From positions 56,175,081 to 56,239,080 of the forward strand of contig OY757921.1 of NCBI GenBank assembly GCA_963585895.1: a stretch of DNA of 64,000 bases. The letters are read 5' to 3'. The position numbers were made by a program, and so were the translations under genes. Below, in pieces: positions 22,376 through 34,259 of the stretch. The DNA comes from Sepioteuthis lessoniana (taxonomy: Eukaryota; Mollusca; Cephalopoda; Myopsida; Loliginidae). The notes below the pieces were generated by a model that saw nothing but the letters and a program-made list of their open reading frames with translations, was not told where the DNA came from and searched no databases. Within the stretch, counting starts at the first letter, position 1. The number at the start of each line of letters is the position of its first letter.

Positions 22376-22954
22376 TTACAACAAAACTTTAAAAATTTTC
22401 ACAGGGTAAATACTGATGTACTTGATTTCAAGATACTCTTTTTTTTTTTTATAACAAGATGACTTTATCTGAAATAAATCCATCTTCTCAATATTAAGAA
22501 CTCTTTCTCACAAATGAAACTTAACTTCCCAGACCTTTTGAATATTCTAACAGAAAATATCAAATGTCGGATGCACATCCGCGAGTAACAAAAAAAAACT
22601 TACATGTCGGTTTCCTATCGAAAATGTTGAAGTTAACGGAATCTTATGCACTTTTGCCATTCTATTCAGTACAGTTAAATGTCACTCTCGAATTTTGCGT
22701 AAAAAGACTTTTTTCGTCTTTATAGTTTTTAAAAGTTTCACGGTCCAATTAGTTGCAACACATTCCTTCCCACACTTGAATGTATGTCTCGACTTTGGTT
22801 ATCTTTCCAAGAGTCAGAAGACTAATGAGAAATGCATTACACACATCCAAAGGTTTATATTCCTCTGAGCCTTTTTTGTATTACACAGGCTCCGCCTCCT
22901 CATGACGATACTTATCTTAACATATATTTGTCATCAGATTTTCATCTTTTAGAG
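22376..22954. other. AT-rich region, nothing recognised
   Basis: No coding or repeat signature recognised apart from a T-run near 22440. Confidence 0.45.
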
Positions 22955-23205
22955 AAGCTCGTATATACTTACCGAATCCCTCTGCCATAGGCAGAATGAT
23001 TTGAATTCAGAGTTTTACTTCTCTTCAACGAGTTGCCTAACCAAAGCCAAAGAAGTAGGTCTGCTCTATTATTTTCCCATTGCTAGGGGCAGAACAAACG
23101 TAGGACATTGGTGCGAAGTGAAACACACACTCATCCAAGATTTGAACTTGGTTCACCGATTGCATTTCCAACGGTTATAACCGTTACACTAAGCACACCA
23201 CTCTT
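22955..23205 (-). repeat. SINE family C, near full length
   Basis: In reverse: head at 23120-23200 (AAGATTTGAACTTGGTTCACC, CCAACGGTTATAACCGTTAC) and body to 22960 (GAATTCAGAGTTTTACTTC..GAGTTGCCTAACC). Together about 250 bp. Confidence 0.65.
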
Positions 23206-23345
23206 AGAGAGTCCCGTAATTTTCTGTGTATATAACAGACTTCGTTATAACAACCAGACTAATCATAAACATGACAGAATAGATACCAGATCTACAACAA
23301 AAAACTCGATAAAAGCTGTTTCATTACGCGATTATTTGATACTTA

Positions 23346-23645
23346 AAAACTGGATTTTTTCATTCGTTATTCTCCCGATTCAATCTATCACAATTTTTTT
23401 TCATTCGTTCTTATGCCGATTCAATCTATCACAAAATAAATTGATTTTTTTTTTCATTTGTTATTCTCCTGATTCAATCTATAACAAATAATATGATTTT
23501 TTTTTCATTCGATGTTCTCCGGATTCAATCTATCACAAATAATTTAATTTTTTCATTCATTATTCTCTTGATTCAATCTATAACAAATAATATGATTTTT
23601 TTTTCATTCGTTATTCTCCCGATTCAATCTATCACAAATAATTAT
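23346..23645 (+). repeat. minisatellite, about 50-bp unit, 6 units
   Basis: Each unit has a T-run, TCATTCGTTATTCTCCCG, ATTCAATCTATCACAAATAA. Units differ by T-run length and single substitutions. The unit length allows a continuous plus-strand frame (repeating PIQSITNN), which I regard as accidental. Confidence 0.9.
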
Positions 23646-24600
23646 ATAAACGTGGATAGACAACTTGTATATTAAATTGTCTTACTCCTATTGATTCTTT
23701 TAATATCGATATTTTGTATTAGATATCGAAATATATTAGATTTATAAGCATTCAATTAAGCTTTCCTTATATGTATATACTTGCAGAAGTACCCGGTCCA
23801 TGATCAGACTAGGAACACCAGTGACTGAAATAGAAAGGGGGAGGAGAGGACTAATCAAAGAATTAATAATGTGTCCTTGTTTGTAGTAGAAAGATTTCAT
23901 CTATCAACTCTTCTTTTATTTTTGATTTTTTTTTAATTGATTTTTTTCTGTTCTATTTTTTTTTTTAGAAAAGTTGAAAACGTTTTCATGATTTTTTTTA
24001 TCTCCAATAAATTTTTATTTCTTACAATTAGTAAGAAAACAATTTTTTAAACATGATTAAAATTCTATTTTCTTAAGACTTAAGATATGACAAAAATTTA
24101 AATTCAGTTCTTAATTGCCTGTTGAGTTGCAGAAATGATAAAATTAATTCGTTTAATTTATTTTCTTTTTTACCCTCCAAAATGTAACAATTAAAAGAAG
24201 CTAATAACCAAAAATATCTTCTTATTTTTAGGTGGAAAATTTCGCGTATTAATTCAAATGAAAAATATTTGTTTATTCTATAAAGATTATTTTCAAAAAA
24301 GATTTTGGGTAACACTGATTAAAAATCAATATATTCTGTTCATTGAATTCGTTTAAAAAATCAGTTTTTGAGTTTTCAATAAACAATGCTATTGGACAAA
24401 AATTATTTAAGAAACTGTTACCAATAAATAATATTAAAATAATCTACAAATATATATAAAAATAAATATCATTCAAAAACAAACAAAAAACCGGTTGTCT
24501 ATAACAACAAATTTACTAATCTTAATATTCATTTATCTATTTTTGACTCACTGTAACTTGATACAACTCTGATTTATATAAAACTCCTCCTCAAATTTGT
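23646..24600. other. very AT-rich region, nothing recognised
   Basis: A- and T-runs; no gene, no clear tandem structure. Confidence 0.45.
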
Positions 24601-24670
24601 TGTTTGGGCCGGTTTCATGGCATATCTATGATTATAGGTTATTCAATGCCAAATCCTCTTCATAAATTTA
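24601..24670 (-). repeat. SINE A/B tail (reverse)
   Basis: TTTCATGGCATATCTATG..TATAGGTTATTCAATGCCAAAT, the reverse complement of the shared tail. Confidence 0.6.
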
Positions 24671-24965
24671 TATTGAACATATAATTTCTAAACACGTAAT
24701 ATTTAAACATGGCGGGTCTGAAGCACTGAAGAGTTACCTTTTTCATTTGTTTGTACTTATGAAAAAATTGTGAAGAGTTCCAAAAATCAATGATTTTTTT
24801 AATTTTTTAATTATATCATTTAATCAATAAAAATCAAAAACTAAATTTTGTACATTTCCTTATTCTAAACAAATTTAAAAAGTGTAAGCACGATTTTGAT
24901 GCTTTAATGATATCTCTTTTCTGAGTTCTGAGAACACATATACAAACCAAGCCAGACGCGACTCC

Positions 24966-25000
<35 letters not shown>

Positions 25001-25584
25001 TCCTATCTATCTATCTATCTTGATATTTAATTATCTTTTTTCTTGCTTCATCTCTCGCTTTCAATTTTTCTTTCCTTCCTACTTGTTCGGTCCACGCTTT
25101 CATTCTTTCTCTCTTTTTATGCTTTCTTTCTTCTTTTTATTCGTTTAGTTCTTTGTGTTACCCAACAGTTCGGAGGCGTTTTTATTAGAAAGCCTTCCTC
25201 CTCCTCATTCAGTGTAGTTTTCACTCAAAGAAGACTTCACTGGGTGTATCAAGTTTAATAAATGTCATTTGGGAGGCTTCCCTACATGACTCTATCGAGC
25301 CAGCCAAAGATATCATTAAGAAGACTTCGAGAAATTCCTGTAACCACCAGGAAGAAGTGCAAGAAGTATCGCCCACTTGCTGTTATCGGTTAGAGTGCTT
25401 TACCAAAGCACTCTAATGGGAAAAAGAAAGTCCTGTTCATTTTGCGGACAACTCTAAAAGAGCTGACTATCAAAAGAACCCAGAAAAAACAGTGTATTGC
25501 CAAATTACATGACAATTGACTACAACGACGATAATGACAACCTCGTGGGATCTAATCAATTAGTTGCGATAAATTGATTGGAAC

Positions 25585-25653
<69 letters not shown>

Positions 25654-26360
25654 GTGGATTAGATGTTACCATAGAGCGGTAAGTGAAAAGTTTTACTACA
25701 AGGTGGAACGATAAAATTGTTTTTGCGTTTTTGTGCATTTTAGAAATTGAGGAAGTAGATAAACAAATGGAAAAAGTAAAAAAGTATAAAGAGAGGGAAC
25801 AGATCTAAAGACAAGAACAAGGAGGGAAATAGATAAATGTTTGAGTGATGGTGGTAGGGGTTAATTTGGTTTTAATGTGGCCTCAAAACTAGGCGGCACC
25901 AAAGGCATCGAGTTTCATCAGAGATTTGACCAGATAGAGGTGGAATAATTCTATGAGAAAAAGGGAAATATGATGGGGAGGTTTATTTAGAGAAAAAAAG
26001 AAAGAAAAAAGAAAATTAAAGGGTCAGGGGTTCATGGGTATCCCGTTTAATCAAAGATATTGACTATAATGGAGTATCTAAAAGAAATTATTATTGGTAA
26101 GGTATATACTTGTGTTATTAATTTTGTTTGAAGTCAAATCTACAAAATTTGCACATTGGGAACTAAACCCAATATGGCCAAAATTCATAAAAACCTTATG
26201 AGATGCTAAAATGTCGACATTTTTTCAAATTTGGGTAGCTCAAAATCAAAAAGTAACAATTGACCTTTTCTTGCGGGTGTTTAAATGTTAGCAGAAATCG
26301 TGGCTACTAAAGATGAAGTGGGTTGCTTATCAGAAGAGTCTAAATTTGGATAAATCCAAA
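24671..26360. other. intergenic region with simple repeats
   Basis: (TA)n(TG)n(TATC)n cluster at about 24966-25020 and (GATA)n at 25588-25652 (about 16 units). An open frame at 25043-25258 is low-complexity (Leu/Phe/Ser-rich) and unlikely to be real. A small dyad TAGAGTGCTT-TACCA-AAGCACTCTA lies at about 25391-25415. No gene recognised. Confidence 0.6.
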
Positions 26361-26600
26361 GATGGTTTGATTTGGTTTCTTTGTTTTATGGCATATCAAC
26401 CTTCTTAATTTATTTTATGCAAAAGCCATCCTTGTAGAAGAACAGCATTGATACTATTTAGCCCATATCTTGTGGAATAAGTGGGTTCATGCCTTTTCCA
26501 AGGGTATTCGTCTGAAATTGATCATAATAGTGTTAGTGAACCTCGAGACCACAGTTCAAAACTTTAGCCATTACGCCGCGAGGATTCTCCCGCCGCATAT
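26361..26600 (-). repeat. SINE family A, near full length
   Basis: In reverse: tRNA-like head near 26560-26598 (GGCGTAATGGCTAAAG on the minus strand), a middle module (plus strand CCTTTTCCAAGGGTATTCG) and the shared tail (ATGGCATATCAACCTTCTTA near 26396). Same order as the copy at 32365. Confidence 0.65.
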
Positions 26601-27349
26601 GAAAATTATTCGAACATTATTTTGAACTTTAAAACTTGGCACAATTATTTTTATTGAATATAAGCTCTATAAGATTCTCTGAAATTTGCAGTGTCTCAAA
26701 ATTATTTGCACTTTATATATTTTAGTGTTTGAGTTCGAGTTTAAAAGAAGCGTTTCAACGAAAAATCTTTTTTATGGTAAATAATGCTTTTAATAACTCC
26801 AAAAATAATCCTAAGATCTGTGACAGAAAAATTCTCTGAGGTACAATACTTACTGTTTTGTTACTGAAAGAAAGAAAGAAAGAAAGAAAGAAAGAAACTC
26901 TTAGTGAAGATATCATCATCAGTACCTTCGGATATTAACACGCCAACTCAACAGATGTCATCGTCCCTGATATGGAACGTTTACAGAAATTATTTTTTAT
27001 GATAAATTTTCGCGCTAATCTTTGCGTATATATTATTTTTGAATGGCGTCCATGTTAATTATCAAAGAAATGTTATCAAAGAATTTCAAGTGATTATTCG
27101 GTTAGATGATTGATATACAAGTAGAATCTGCCAGAAATTCTATACCTAATCACATCGTCGGTGTAAAATTTATTTGCTATTTTTACATTATTAGGAAACA
27201 AGGTAACTCTCAATTATTTCAGGGATGTACCCTTGGCGTTGTAACTAACGTGTTGGTCAACGACATCTTAGTAAGCAAGTTCGAACTCCAATTGCTCTGT
27301 TATTTTCACTTTCGTACAAATACTCTTGAAAAAGATCTGAACCTCTTTA
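26601..27349. other. AT-rich region, (GAAA)n at 26868-26896
   Basis: No gene recognised. A frame at 27106-27375 runs into a SINE tail and is unlikely to be coding. Confidence 0.5.
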
Positions 27350-27475
27350 CACACCTCCAGCTATTTTTTAAATAATACCACTAATCTCCTTCTATGAAGA
27401 TAGTTTTGGCATTTAATAACTCGCAAAGGTTGATATATCATTAAAGAAAGAAACCAAATCTAACCAATCATTTAT
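27350..27475 (+). repeat. SINE-A middle/tail fragment
   Basis: TAAATAATACCACTAATC..TTTGGCATTTAATAACTCGC, AAAGGTTGATATATCATT: the tail in plus orientation. Confidence 0.55.
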
Positions 27476-27980
27476 TTTAAGAGCAACTAGAAATGCACAA
27501 AAATGCATTTAGATAAACACTAATATAAAGGAAGGGCTTTGGCTAAAGATTTGGAGATAGTTTCCCAGACTGGAATGTAAAGTCATAAGAACCAACAGGA
27601 AATATCGACCAAAAATAAATGCGTAAGCAAAAAATGCCCTTACATCTGGTTTCATCATATTACTTGGAGATTGTGGCCATTTATTATCACACCCTGTTTA
27701 GCGTTTCATTGGGGTAAAGTTGAAATAGTGTTAACGGTTATACTGCATCATGAGAGTCTCATGCATAAATTGCATTTTCTATATGTGTAGGGGTGTTTCT
27801 TTAAATATAGAATTGGTCGACGTCATTTTATTTAAAACATAAAATGTATTGGAGTATATTTTCAGAGTATATAGAAACGTTCAGATGTTATTATCCGTAA
27901 TCATATCGTCGGTGTATTTCATGAGCTTTAGATTTCGTTATGAAACGTGTCTTTATTAAAATCTATGTTGTTATTATGAT
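27476..27980. other. AT-rich region, nothing recognised
   Basis: No coding, RNA or repeat signature recognised. Confidence 0.4.
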
Positions 27981-28226
27981 CGAACATTGGCCTAGCGGTT
28001 AGAGTGTTCGCCAATAGCTCGGGAGACCTGGGTTCAATCCCAGGTCGAGTCATACCAAAGACTCAAAAAATGGTACTTGATGCCTCCTTGCTTAACACTC
28101 AGCATTATAAGGTACGGATCAAGGGTAAAGTAGAGCAATCCAGGGTAGGAGTAGCGCCCTCCCCTACACCTTGGTGTAGTAGCTATCGAAAAGGGAGCCT
28201 TCGGGTTACCCTCGACTATGGTCGCC
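27981..28226 (+). repeat. tRNA-derived SINE, family M, copy 1
   Basis: Head with box A area TTGGCCTAGCGGTTAGAGTG (about 27986) and a canonical box B GGTTCAATCCC (about 28031), then AGGTCGAGTCATACC, AAAAAATGGTACTTGATGCC, CTTAACACTCAGCATT, CCCTCCCCTACACC and AAAGGGAGCCTTCGGGTTAC. About 245 bp, very similar to copy 2 at 31443. The central segment recalls deeply conserved central domains of animal SINEs, an inference from memory only. Confidence 0.8.
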
Positions 28227-28369
28227 AACTTTACTTATGATCGAAAAAAACTAATTGCATTTCAGGCATGAAATTATAAGTATCAATACACATATTTACT
28301 GAGTATCTTATATAATGAACGCCGAGTTTTCTTTTTTCTCCAGCCCTGACCGCAGAACTTAGACTACAC
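28227..28369. other. spacer, nothing recognised
   Basis: Short AT-rich stretch between a SINE-M and a diverged SINE-B. Confidence 0.4.
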
Positions 28370-28870
28370 CAACTATATCTCCTCCTCCAAAAAGTGGTGC
28401 CTGTATATAACACTAAATTGCATCTGATGATGAGATTCTAGTTCTGGAGTTCTGGGTAATGTAAGTGAGTTGCCCATTCATACCTCTCAGGTCTATTCTG
28501 AAGCAGGATCATTTGTTCTTGTTAGGATCAAATATATGAGTCAAATAGATCTGATTAATAGTTATTTGCATTTGGTTGGAATATAACAGTAAATTATTTG
28601 TATTAAGAAGTGTTACTTGAAGCTATAATTGTTTTCTAAGCATTGATATTGTTAATTGAAAACATGTAACTGTGTGCAAACAAATGACTGTCATTAAATA
28701 GAAATATTTGCTGGAAGCCATATAATTATTTGTATTAGATATGAATACTTAACACAATAGAACTATGTATTAATTATTTGTATTAGACAGGAATACTTAA
28801 AACTATAGAGCTATGTAGTCATTATTTGTATTGATAGTAATACATGATATCGTATGCAAAAATCTCTTAA
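28370..28870 (+). repeat. SINE-B copy 2, diverged, with tandem downstream units
   Basis: Head 28370-28560: ACACTAAATTGCATCTGATG, TTCTGGAGTTCTGGG, CAGGTCTATTCTGAAGC. Downstream 28640-28860 has two to three units of about 49 bp (ATTATTTGTATTAGA..GAATACTTAA..TATGTA) plus GTGTGCAAACAAATGACTG, as at 16981. These units differ in sequence from the 54-bp units near 43.9 kb, so this looks like a subfamily. Confidence 0.65.
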
Positions 28871-29384
28871 GAATCAACTATACAAAAATTTTAATAGAAT
28901 TGAACAATTCCAAAATCTCCAGTCATAAAATAACTCTAACATTCCATTAGAATCAATCAATCAGTAAACGTCGCTATTTCTTGAAGAATCTTTAACAAGT
29001 TTGGTTCGACATTCCAGAAGCTATATCCTAGAAATAAGCACGAACAAAGAAAACCTCAATTTCCAATTTCCTCCGGGTCACTATCTGTAAAATACTGTTT
29101 CTAATCAAGCTGCAGATTTTTTTTACCGAAAGGAAACTTCTTACTGTTGTAAAGTATCCACACAAATAAGTGATTAAAGAATGTCTTTCTAACACCCTCA
29201 GCTAATCAAAATAACAATTGCCTATACTACACATAGGTTCACCACTTTCCATTATATAGGATCACATAACTTTTTTAAAAGTTTAAGAAAAAAAAAACAC
29301 ATAATTTCATAATTTCAGCATATAATTAAAATATTTTTGCCTTTTACTTATATATCATTATATTTGCAATATAACGATAGATCG

Positions 29385-29640
29385 AGTATTGGACTAGAGC
29401 CCAGTCAGCTGGTGTTGTAGAATATACCTATTGTGTCTCTGTAGGTGGGGGTAAGACCCCTCCCTACAAGTGTCCTGGCTATGATACTAAACTGCATTTG
29501 ATTGTGAGGCTCTAGTCCTAGAGCTTTGGGGAATGTAGAGTATCTCTTCCTTGCCATTACTCCCAGGTCCACTCTGATCCGAAGTTATAGTACCCGTTAG
29601 GGACCCATTTATGGTTCAAATAAAGATATTTAATCATGTA
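29385..29640 (+). repeat. SINE-B copy 3
   Basis: GCCCAGTCAGCTGGTG, GTAGGTGGGGGTAAGACCCC, TGTCCTGGCTATGATACTAA, GAGCTTTGGGGAATGTAGAG, CCCAGGTCCACTCTG. Confidence 0.8.
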
Positions 29641-29857
29641 CTATTTGTTGCCTACAAACTATTCGTTTACAAATCATATATATTTGATACATTTGATACA
29701 AACTGGATTTGGCCTTAAATAGTATACAAGGATCAAACAGTATTGGACAAAAAAAATTGATATAAAAATTTGTTATTAATTTCAACTTTGAGTTGTGATG
29801 TTGCAGTGCATTGCCGCTTTGCTACACAAACAATTCTTGTATCATCATATTCACTTG

Positions 29858-30495
29858 TTTTTTCTCTTGTGGCCATGACCTTATTTTTTCTCTTGCGGCC
29901 ATGGCCTTATTTTTTCTCTTGTAGCCATGAATTTATTTTTTCTTTTGAGGCCATTTTTCTTGCGGCGATGACCTTATTTTTTCTCTTGTGGCCATGAATT
30001 TATTTTTATTCTCTTGTGGCCTAGACCTTTTTTTCTTGTGACCATGACCTTAATTTTTCTCTTGTGACCATGAATTTATTTATTCTCTTGTGGCCATGGC
30101 TTTTTTTTCTTGTGGCCATGACCATATTTTTTCTCTTGTGAACATGACTTTATTTATTCTCTTGTGGCCATGACCTTTTTTCTTGCGGTCATGGCCTTAT
30201 TTTTTCTCTTGTGACCATGAATTAACTTTTTCTCTTGAAGCGATGACCTTTTTTCTTGCGGCCATGGCCTTATTTTTTCTCTTGTGACCATGAATTAATT
30301 TTTTTTCTCTTGTGGCCATGACTTTTTTTCCGGCCATGGCCTTATTTTTCTCTTGTGACCATGACTTTTTTTTTTCTTGTAGCCATGACCTTTTTTTCTC
30401 ATGGCCATGGCCTTATTTTTTCTCTTGTGGTCATGAATCTATTTTTTCTCTTGTTGCTATGACCTTTTTTTCTTGCAGCCATGACCTTATTTTAA
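29858..30495 (+). repeat. minisatellite with a GGCCATGGCC-type core, about 640 bp
   Basis: About 22 or more units of roughly 25-32 bp: TTTTTTCTCTTGTGGCCATG followed by ACCTTA or AATTTA. The CATG core stays constant while flanking C/A positions vary (GGCCATGGCC, GACCATGACC). Chance plus-strand frames here are repetitive and not genes. Confidence 0.9.
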
Positions 30496-31338
30496 TGATT
30501 TCCAGTTTCCGAATGATTTTTTAGGAAAACGTTAATTAATGGTGATGAAATTTCTTTGCAATATTGCGAAGTGACTGTCCATTGCATGTCAAAATTTGAC
30601 TTTTTCAAATTTAGACAACTGCTTTCGAGCAAAGAACTAAATAAAAAATTATGATGTAAAAGCAAGGAAAAGAAAATTCTAAGAAATTTCCAATATTTTT
30701 TGGTATTCATGAGAATTTTCTTTTTAGAAAATTATGGCTTTTTGCTACAACTAAGGGAATTTTGACAACAATAGTCAAGGAAAATAATCACTTCCAATGA
30801 ATGTCTAAGCCATTGAAGTTTTATGAGAATTTGTTGACATAATTAATTATGGGTTTGTTTTTTCACTGTTTTTGTTTTGTTTTTCGTTTATTAGGGGGGG
30901 TCCAGTACTGTGAAAATAATCACATAAAACCTACTATTATAAATCATGTGTCACAAAAATGCTTTGATATATTTGTGCAACCTTGCGAGAAAGTTGGCGG
31001 AGATGAACAGACAAAGACAAGGTGAGTAGAAGACAACGAGATGAGGTTGTTCATATCAGAAAAGGAAAAATCAGACACATGGTCACAGATCAATCCCACT
31101 CACTTTATTGCTAACGTTACAACTTCTCTTTAGACCAGTCTCAAAAATAGGCAAATGTGAAGTGATATTTTCAAGTTGATCAAGAAAATAGCTATTCTTT
31201 GATAAATCGTAGCTGTCGTTCACACAGCTGGGCACTGGTTGTGAGAAACAGCCCCTACATTACATTTGGCACATGACCTGATACCTGTGCTACGGTGTGG
31301 AGTTGGAGTACGCACTCATTCAATAATATATACATATG
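30496..31338. other. region without recognised gene
   Basis: Contains a G-run at 30894-30900 and a moderately GC-richer block at about 31010-31310 of unknown nature. Confidence 0.4.
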
Positions 31339-31766
31339 CATATGTGATCGAAGTATGTGGACAATTGGATAAATCAAACATTTAACTCAAATTAAAGATG
31401 TGTGATATTTCGTTCGGCTTTATTTCAAAGTAAGTAAATACCGGGCCATTGGCCTAATGAGTAGCGTGTTCACCAAGAGTCTGGAAGACTGGGGTTCAAT
31501 CCCAGGTCGAGTCATACCAAAGACTCAAAAAATGGTACTTGAGGCCGCCCTACTTAACCCTCAGCATCAAAGGTAAAGTGGAGCAATCTAAGGAAATGAG
31601 TAGCGCCCTCCCCTACACCTCGGTGTTGTAGCTATTGAAAAGGGAGCCTTCGGGTTACCCTCGACTAAAGTCGCCAACAACTTAATTCAAAGCCGAACGA
31701 AATATCACACATCTAAATTTGAGTTAAGTGTTTGATTTATCCAACTTCCCACATATTTCTATCATA
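31339..31766. mobile_element. palindromic (foldback/MITE-like) element with a SINE-M in its loop
   Basis: Left arm about 31339-31430 and right arm about 31685-31766 are inverted complements with a few indels. The best block is GGATAAATCAAACATTTAAC on the left against GTTAAGTGTTTGATTTATCC on the right, plus TGTGATATTTCGTTCGGCTT against AAGCCGAACGAAATATCACA. Homology continues outward (ATGTGGACAATT against AACTTCCCACAT). Almost the whole loop is one SINE-M. Confidence 0.85.
31443..31678 (+). repeat. SINE family M, copy 2
   Basis: Same order as copy 1: ATTGGCCTAATGAGTAGCGT, GGGGTTCAATCCCAGGTCG, AAAAATGGTACTTGAGGCCG, CCCTCCCCTACACCTCGG, AAAGGGAGCCTTCGGGTTAC. It lies between the arms of the palindromic element. 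Confidence 0.8.
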
Positions 31767-32364
31767 CTGTCAGATTCACTACAATCTATCATTTCAACAT
31801 ATGCATGTGTGTGTGTGAAAATTACTGTAATAAAGAATGATGTGTAGTTGACTCTAGAAAGGAAAATATGTTGAAATGGAAACTAGATGTTTGCCTGGCA
31901 AACATGGAAGGTCGATGTTATTTGGGAAGCATAAATGTCTGTGGGGAATGTTAGATGTAGTCTCTTAAGAAACCTATGACCTGTGGTGACAGAAGTGAAC
32001 ATAAAACAAAACTAATGGGAATTGGTGCGAATATCACAAACAATTCAAAATATTATTAGTTGTGAGAAGAAATAACAGTAAAAGAAAGCGAAACGGTCGG
32101 TGGATTCCATTAGTGAGAGGTTTTGTTAAAATGAACCTCTAGAATCTCGTTATTTGAGATGGAAGTCTTTTTTCTGTTGACAGGGGATCAGGGGGAGGGC
32201 AAAGCATATGGTGTCATTTTTTTAAAAGCGAAATTATATTTTCACTATTTCGATAGCACTGATTTTGCTATTACATTCACGAGTTAAATCTCCACTCAAA
32301 TTGAACTTTAGTCAACCGTTTTAATCACTGACAAGATCCATTATTTTGATTTTTTATCTTGGCC
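31767..32364. other. AT-rich region, nothing recognised
   Basis: No coding or repeat signature recognised. Confidence 0.4.
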
Positions 32365-32597
32365 AGGTTTTTTCGTTTAATGGCATATCACCCTTCGTAG
32401 ATTATTTAATGCCAAAGCGATCCTGGTAGAAGGACAGTAGCGGTGCTATTTAACACATAGCTGGGAGGATAGGGGGTTTCATTCCTTTTTGAAGGGCATT
32501 ATTCCAAAAGTGAACGTGATAGCGCGACTGGAGCTCGAACTCACAACGATGTCACTGTCCAACACAGTACCCACTATGCCACCGGGACTCCTCCCTG
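32365..32597 (-). repeat. SINE family A, best copy
   Basis: On the minus strand the head is GGTGGCATAGTGGGTACTGT (box A area, from 32583) and GTTGTGAGTTCGAGCTCCAG (box B area). Then come the middle module (plus strand TTCATTCCTTTTTGAAGGGC) and the tail (plus strand ATGGCATATCACCCTTCGTA, GATTATTTAATGCCAAAG near 32382-32417). About 230 bp. Confidence 0.75.
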
Positions 32598-32739
32598 TGG
32601 ATGCGGTAGTAATTTTTAGGCAGAGTTTTTTTTTAGGAAAGATCAATTAGCATCCTAACAATGGATATCTTATTGATATTTGGAAAAAAATAAAACGGTT
32701 GATAAAAGATCGGCCAGTCGTTTCTTTGAATACTGGAAG

Positions 32740-32960
32740 CGCTTATGATATAATGATTATCGTTGTAGGAAATGGATACGGTGATCCGAGTTCAAACCCT
32801 GGATGAGGCTGTTTGCATTTCACACTATCTATGGGTAAATAGTGAGGCAGACTGAGCCCTTTATCTGTAGTATGGCGACCGGTCAAGGAGAAAGAAAACT
32901 CTGAATTCAAACATGTTGTACTCCGCTTAAAAATGACTTTGTGTGACATCCAGCACGTGA
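32740..32960 (+). repeat. SINE family C, near full length
   Basis: Head: GATTATCGTTGTAGGAAATG, GATCCGAGTTCAAACCCTGG (box B area). Body: ATCTATGGGTAAATAGTGAG, GAATTCAAACATGTTGTACT. Confidence 0.7.
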
Positions 32961-33004
32961 GGGAAGGGTTGAGTAACTAAATTCATGAATAATTGTTCCA
33001 ACTT

Positions 33005-33075
33005 TGCTTAGATTGATTAACTGATTGTAATAGGATATCAACCTGTCTGGGGTTATTGTATGCCCAAAGTCTAGG
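33005..33075 (-). repeat. SINE A/B-type tail, diverged (reverse)
   Basis: GATTGATTAACTGATTG..GGATATCAACCTGTC..GGTTATTGTATGCCCAAAG. A similar stretch sits at 57000-57085 directly upstream of the truncated RTE copy. Confidence 0.5.
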
Positions 33076-33104
33076 GAATTGCGTACATTGTACATTTATA
33101 TTAT

Positions 33105-33615
33105 CTTTTCGAGCAGATTCCAAAAATTTTCTTTTTGCACACAGTTATATGATATCAAGTATTCCTATCTTATACAAATAATTTACTCAAAGTTGTATGG
33201 TTTCAAATAATCCAGTCAAATACTAAGATTTTATACACAATTTTATGGCTTAAAGTAACTATTTCAATTTATTAATAATTTTCTGTTTGCATGCAGTTAT
33301 ATGCTTTCTAGTAATTAATAATATTAATCCTTAGTAAGCAGTGATAACTTTAAGTAAATATTCTGAATACCAATAATTTATAGTATTAATACCAATACTT
33401 TTTAAACAGATCAATTTGACCCATGGATAGGAGTCTAACTAGTACTACCCCACTCTTGGTCTGAGTAGATCTGGAAGTAATATCAATAAAGAGGTGACTC
33501 CATACTTTCTAGATCTCCAGAACTGGAATCTCATCACCAGATGCAGTTAATAGGCTGCACTTACTCCACTCCAGGGGAGATACAGTCAATGTATTCTAAC
33601 CCCGTTGACAGGCTG
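33105..33615 (-). repeat. SINE-B copy 4 with reversed tandem units
   Basis: Head at 33412-33615 (plus-strand landmarks CCACTCTTGGTCTGAGTAG, CATACTTTCTAGATCTCCAG, CTCATCACCAGATGCAGTT, CAGGGGAGATACAGTC). Upstream on the plus strand (33110-33400) are degenerate units with CACACAGTTATATG and AGTATTCCTATCTTATACAA, the reverse complement of the units at 28700-28860. Confidence 0.65.
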
Positions 33616-34101
33616 ATTTGCACAGCTGTGTCGATATGTAAAAAGTTGGTGCCATTTGATGGCGTCTGAAAGAAAGAGCACACTTTTCATTTGTTTGTCT
33701 TTTTTTTATTCCCGTTTTGTTGCGTGTGGATGCGAGCGATTCTTAGAATTTAGTTATCTGAAGGAAAGAATTTTATTTCAACATTTTTCTCCATCTCAAA
33801 ATATGTTTAATTAAGTGCAAATTCATGCAAATATTTGGTTCTTTCTTTTTATTTATTTTTTAATTTTTTAAATAAAAACATCTGGCCTATAATTTATTCA
33901 ATTTTTACTTTTTTTTTAGTTAATGTTTTGTCTCTCGTCGTTGGTGGACCTTGAATTTCTTTATTTGAGCTGGAATTTGTCTTCATCATTTTCATATATA
34001 AACATTTTTTTCGGCTTTTCTCGCTAACCACATCAAAAATTCCCCTTCCACTTTTTAGTCCCCAATAATTGTTTATTTACTCTTTGTGGACCTCTCATGG
34101 A
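33616..34101. other. T-rich region, nothing recognised
   Basis: No gene seen; T/A-rich stretches around 33700-33930. Confidence 0.4.
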
Positions 34102-34221
34102 GTGTCGGGCCACAACCGTACCACCCCGCACTAAAAATGGTGCTGTTTAAATAGTAAGCAGTAAAAACTGCTTACTATTTAAACAGCACCATTTTTAAGG
34201 GGTGGAGTTACTACCCCGACA

Positions 34222-34222
<1 letters not shown>
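34102..34222. repeat. inverted repeat ending GTGTCGGG/CCCCGACAC with a perfect 30-bp inner hairpin
   Basis: Inner arms 34133-34162 and 34167-34196 are exact complements around an AAAA loop. Outer ends GTGTCGGG (34102 onward) and CCCGACAC (to 34222) also pair, with mismatches between. It resembles a tiny palindromic MITE. Confidence 0.85.

Positions 34223-34224
<2 letters not shown>

Positions 34225-34256
<32 letters not shown>
34225..34256. repeat. (CT)n microsatellite
   Basis: Pure CT dinucleotides immediately after the palindromic element. Confidence 0.95.

Positions 34257-34259
<3 letters not shown>

Noticed and set aside
28030..28045. tRNA gene at the SINE-M head (canonical GGTTCAATCCC)
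   Set aside because: Followed by a conserved non-tRNA body and repeated at 31443, so it is a SINE.
29770..30524. Phe/Ser-rich ORFs over the 29.9-30.5 kb minisatellite
   Set aside because: They are translations of a tandem repeat; no start context or domain.
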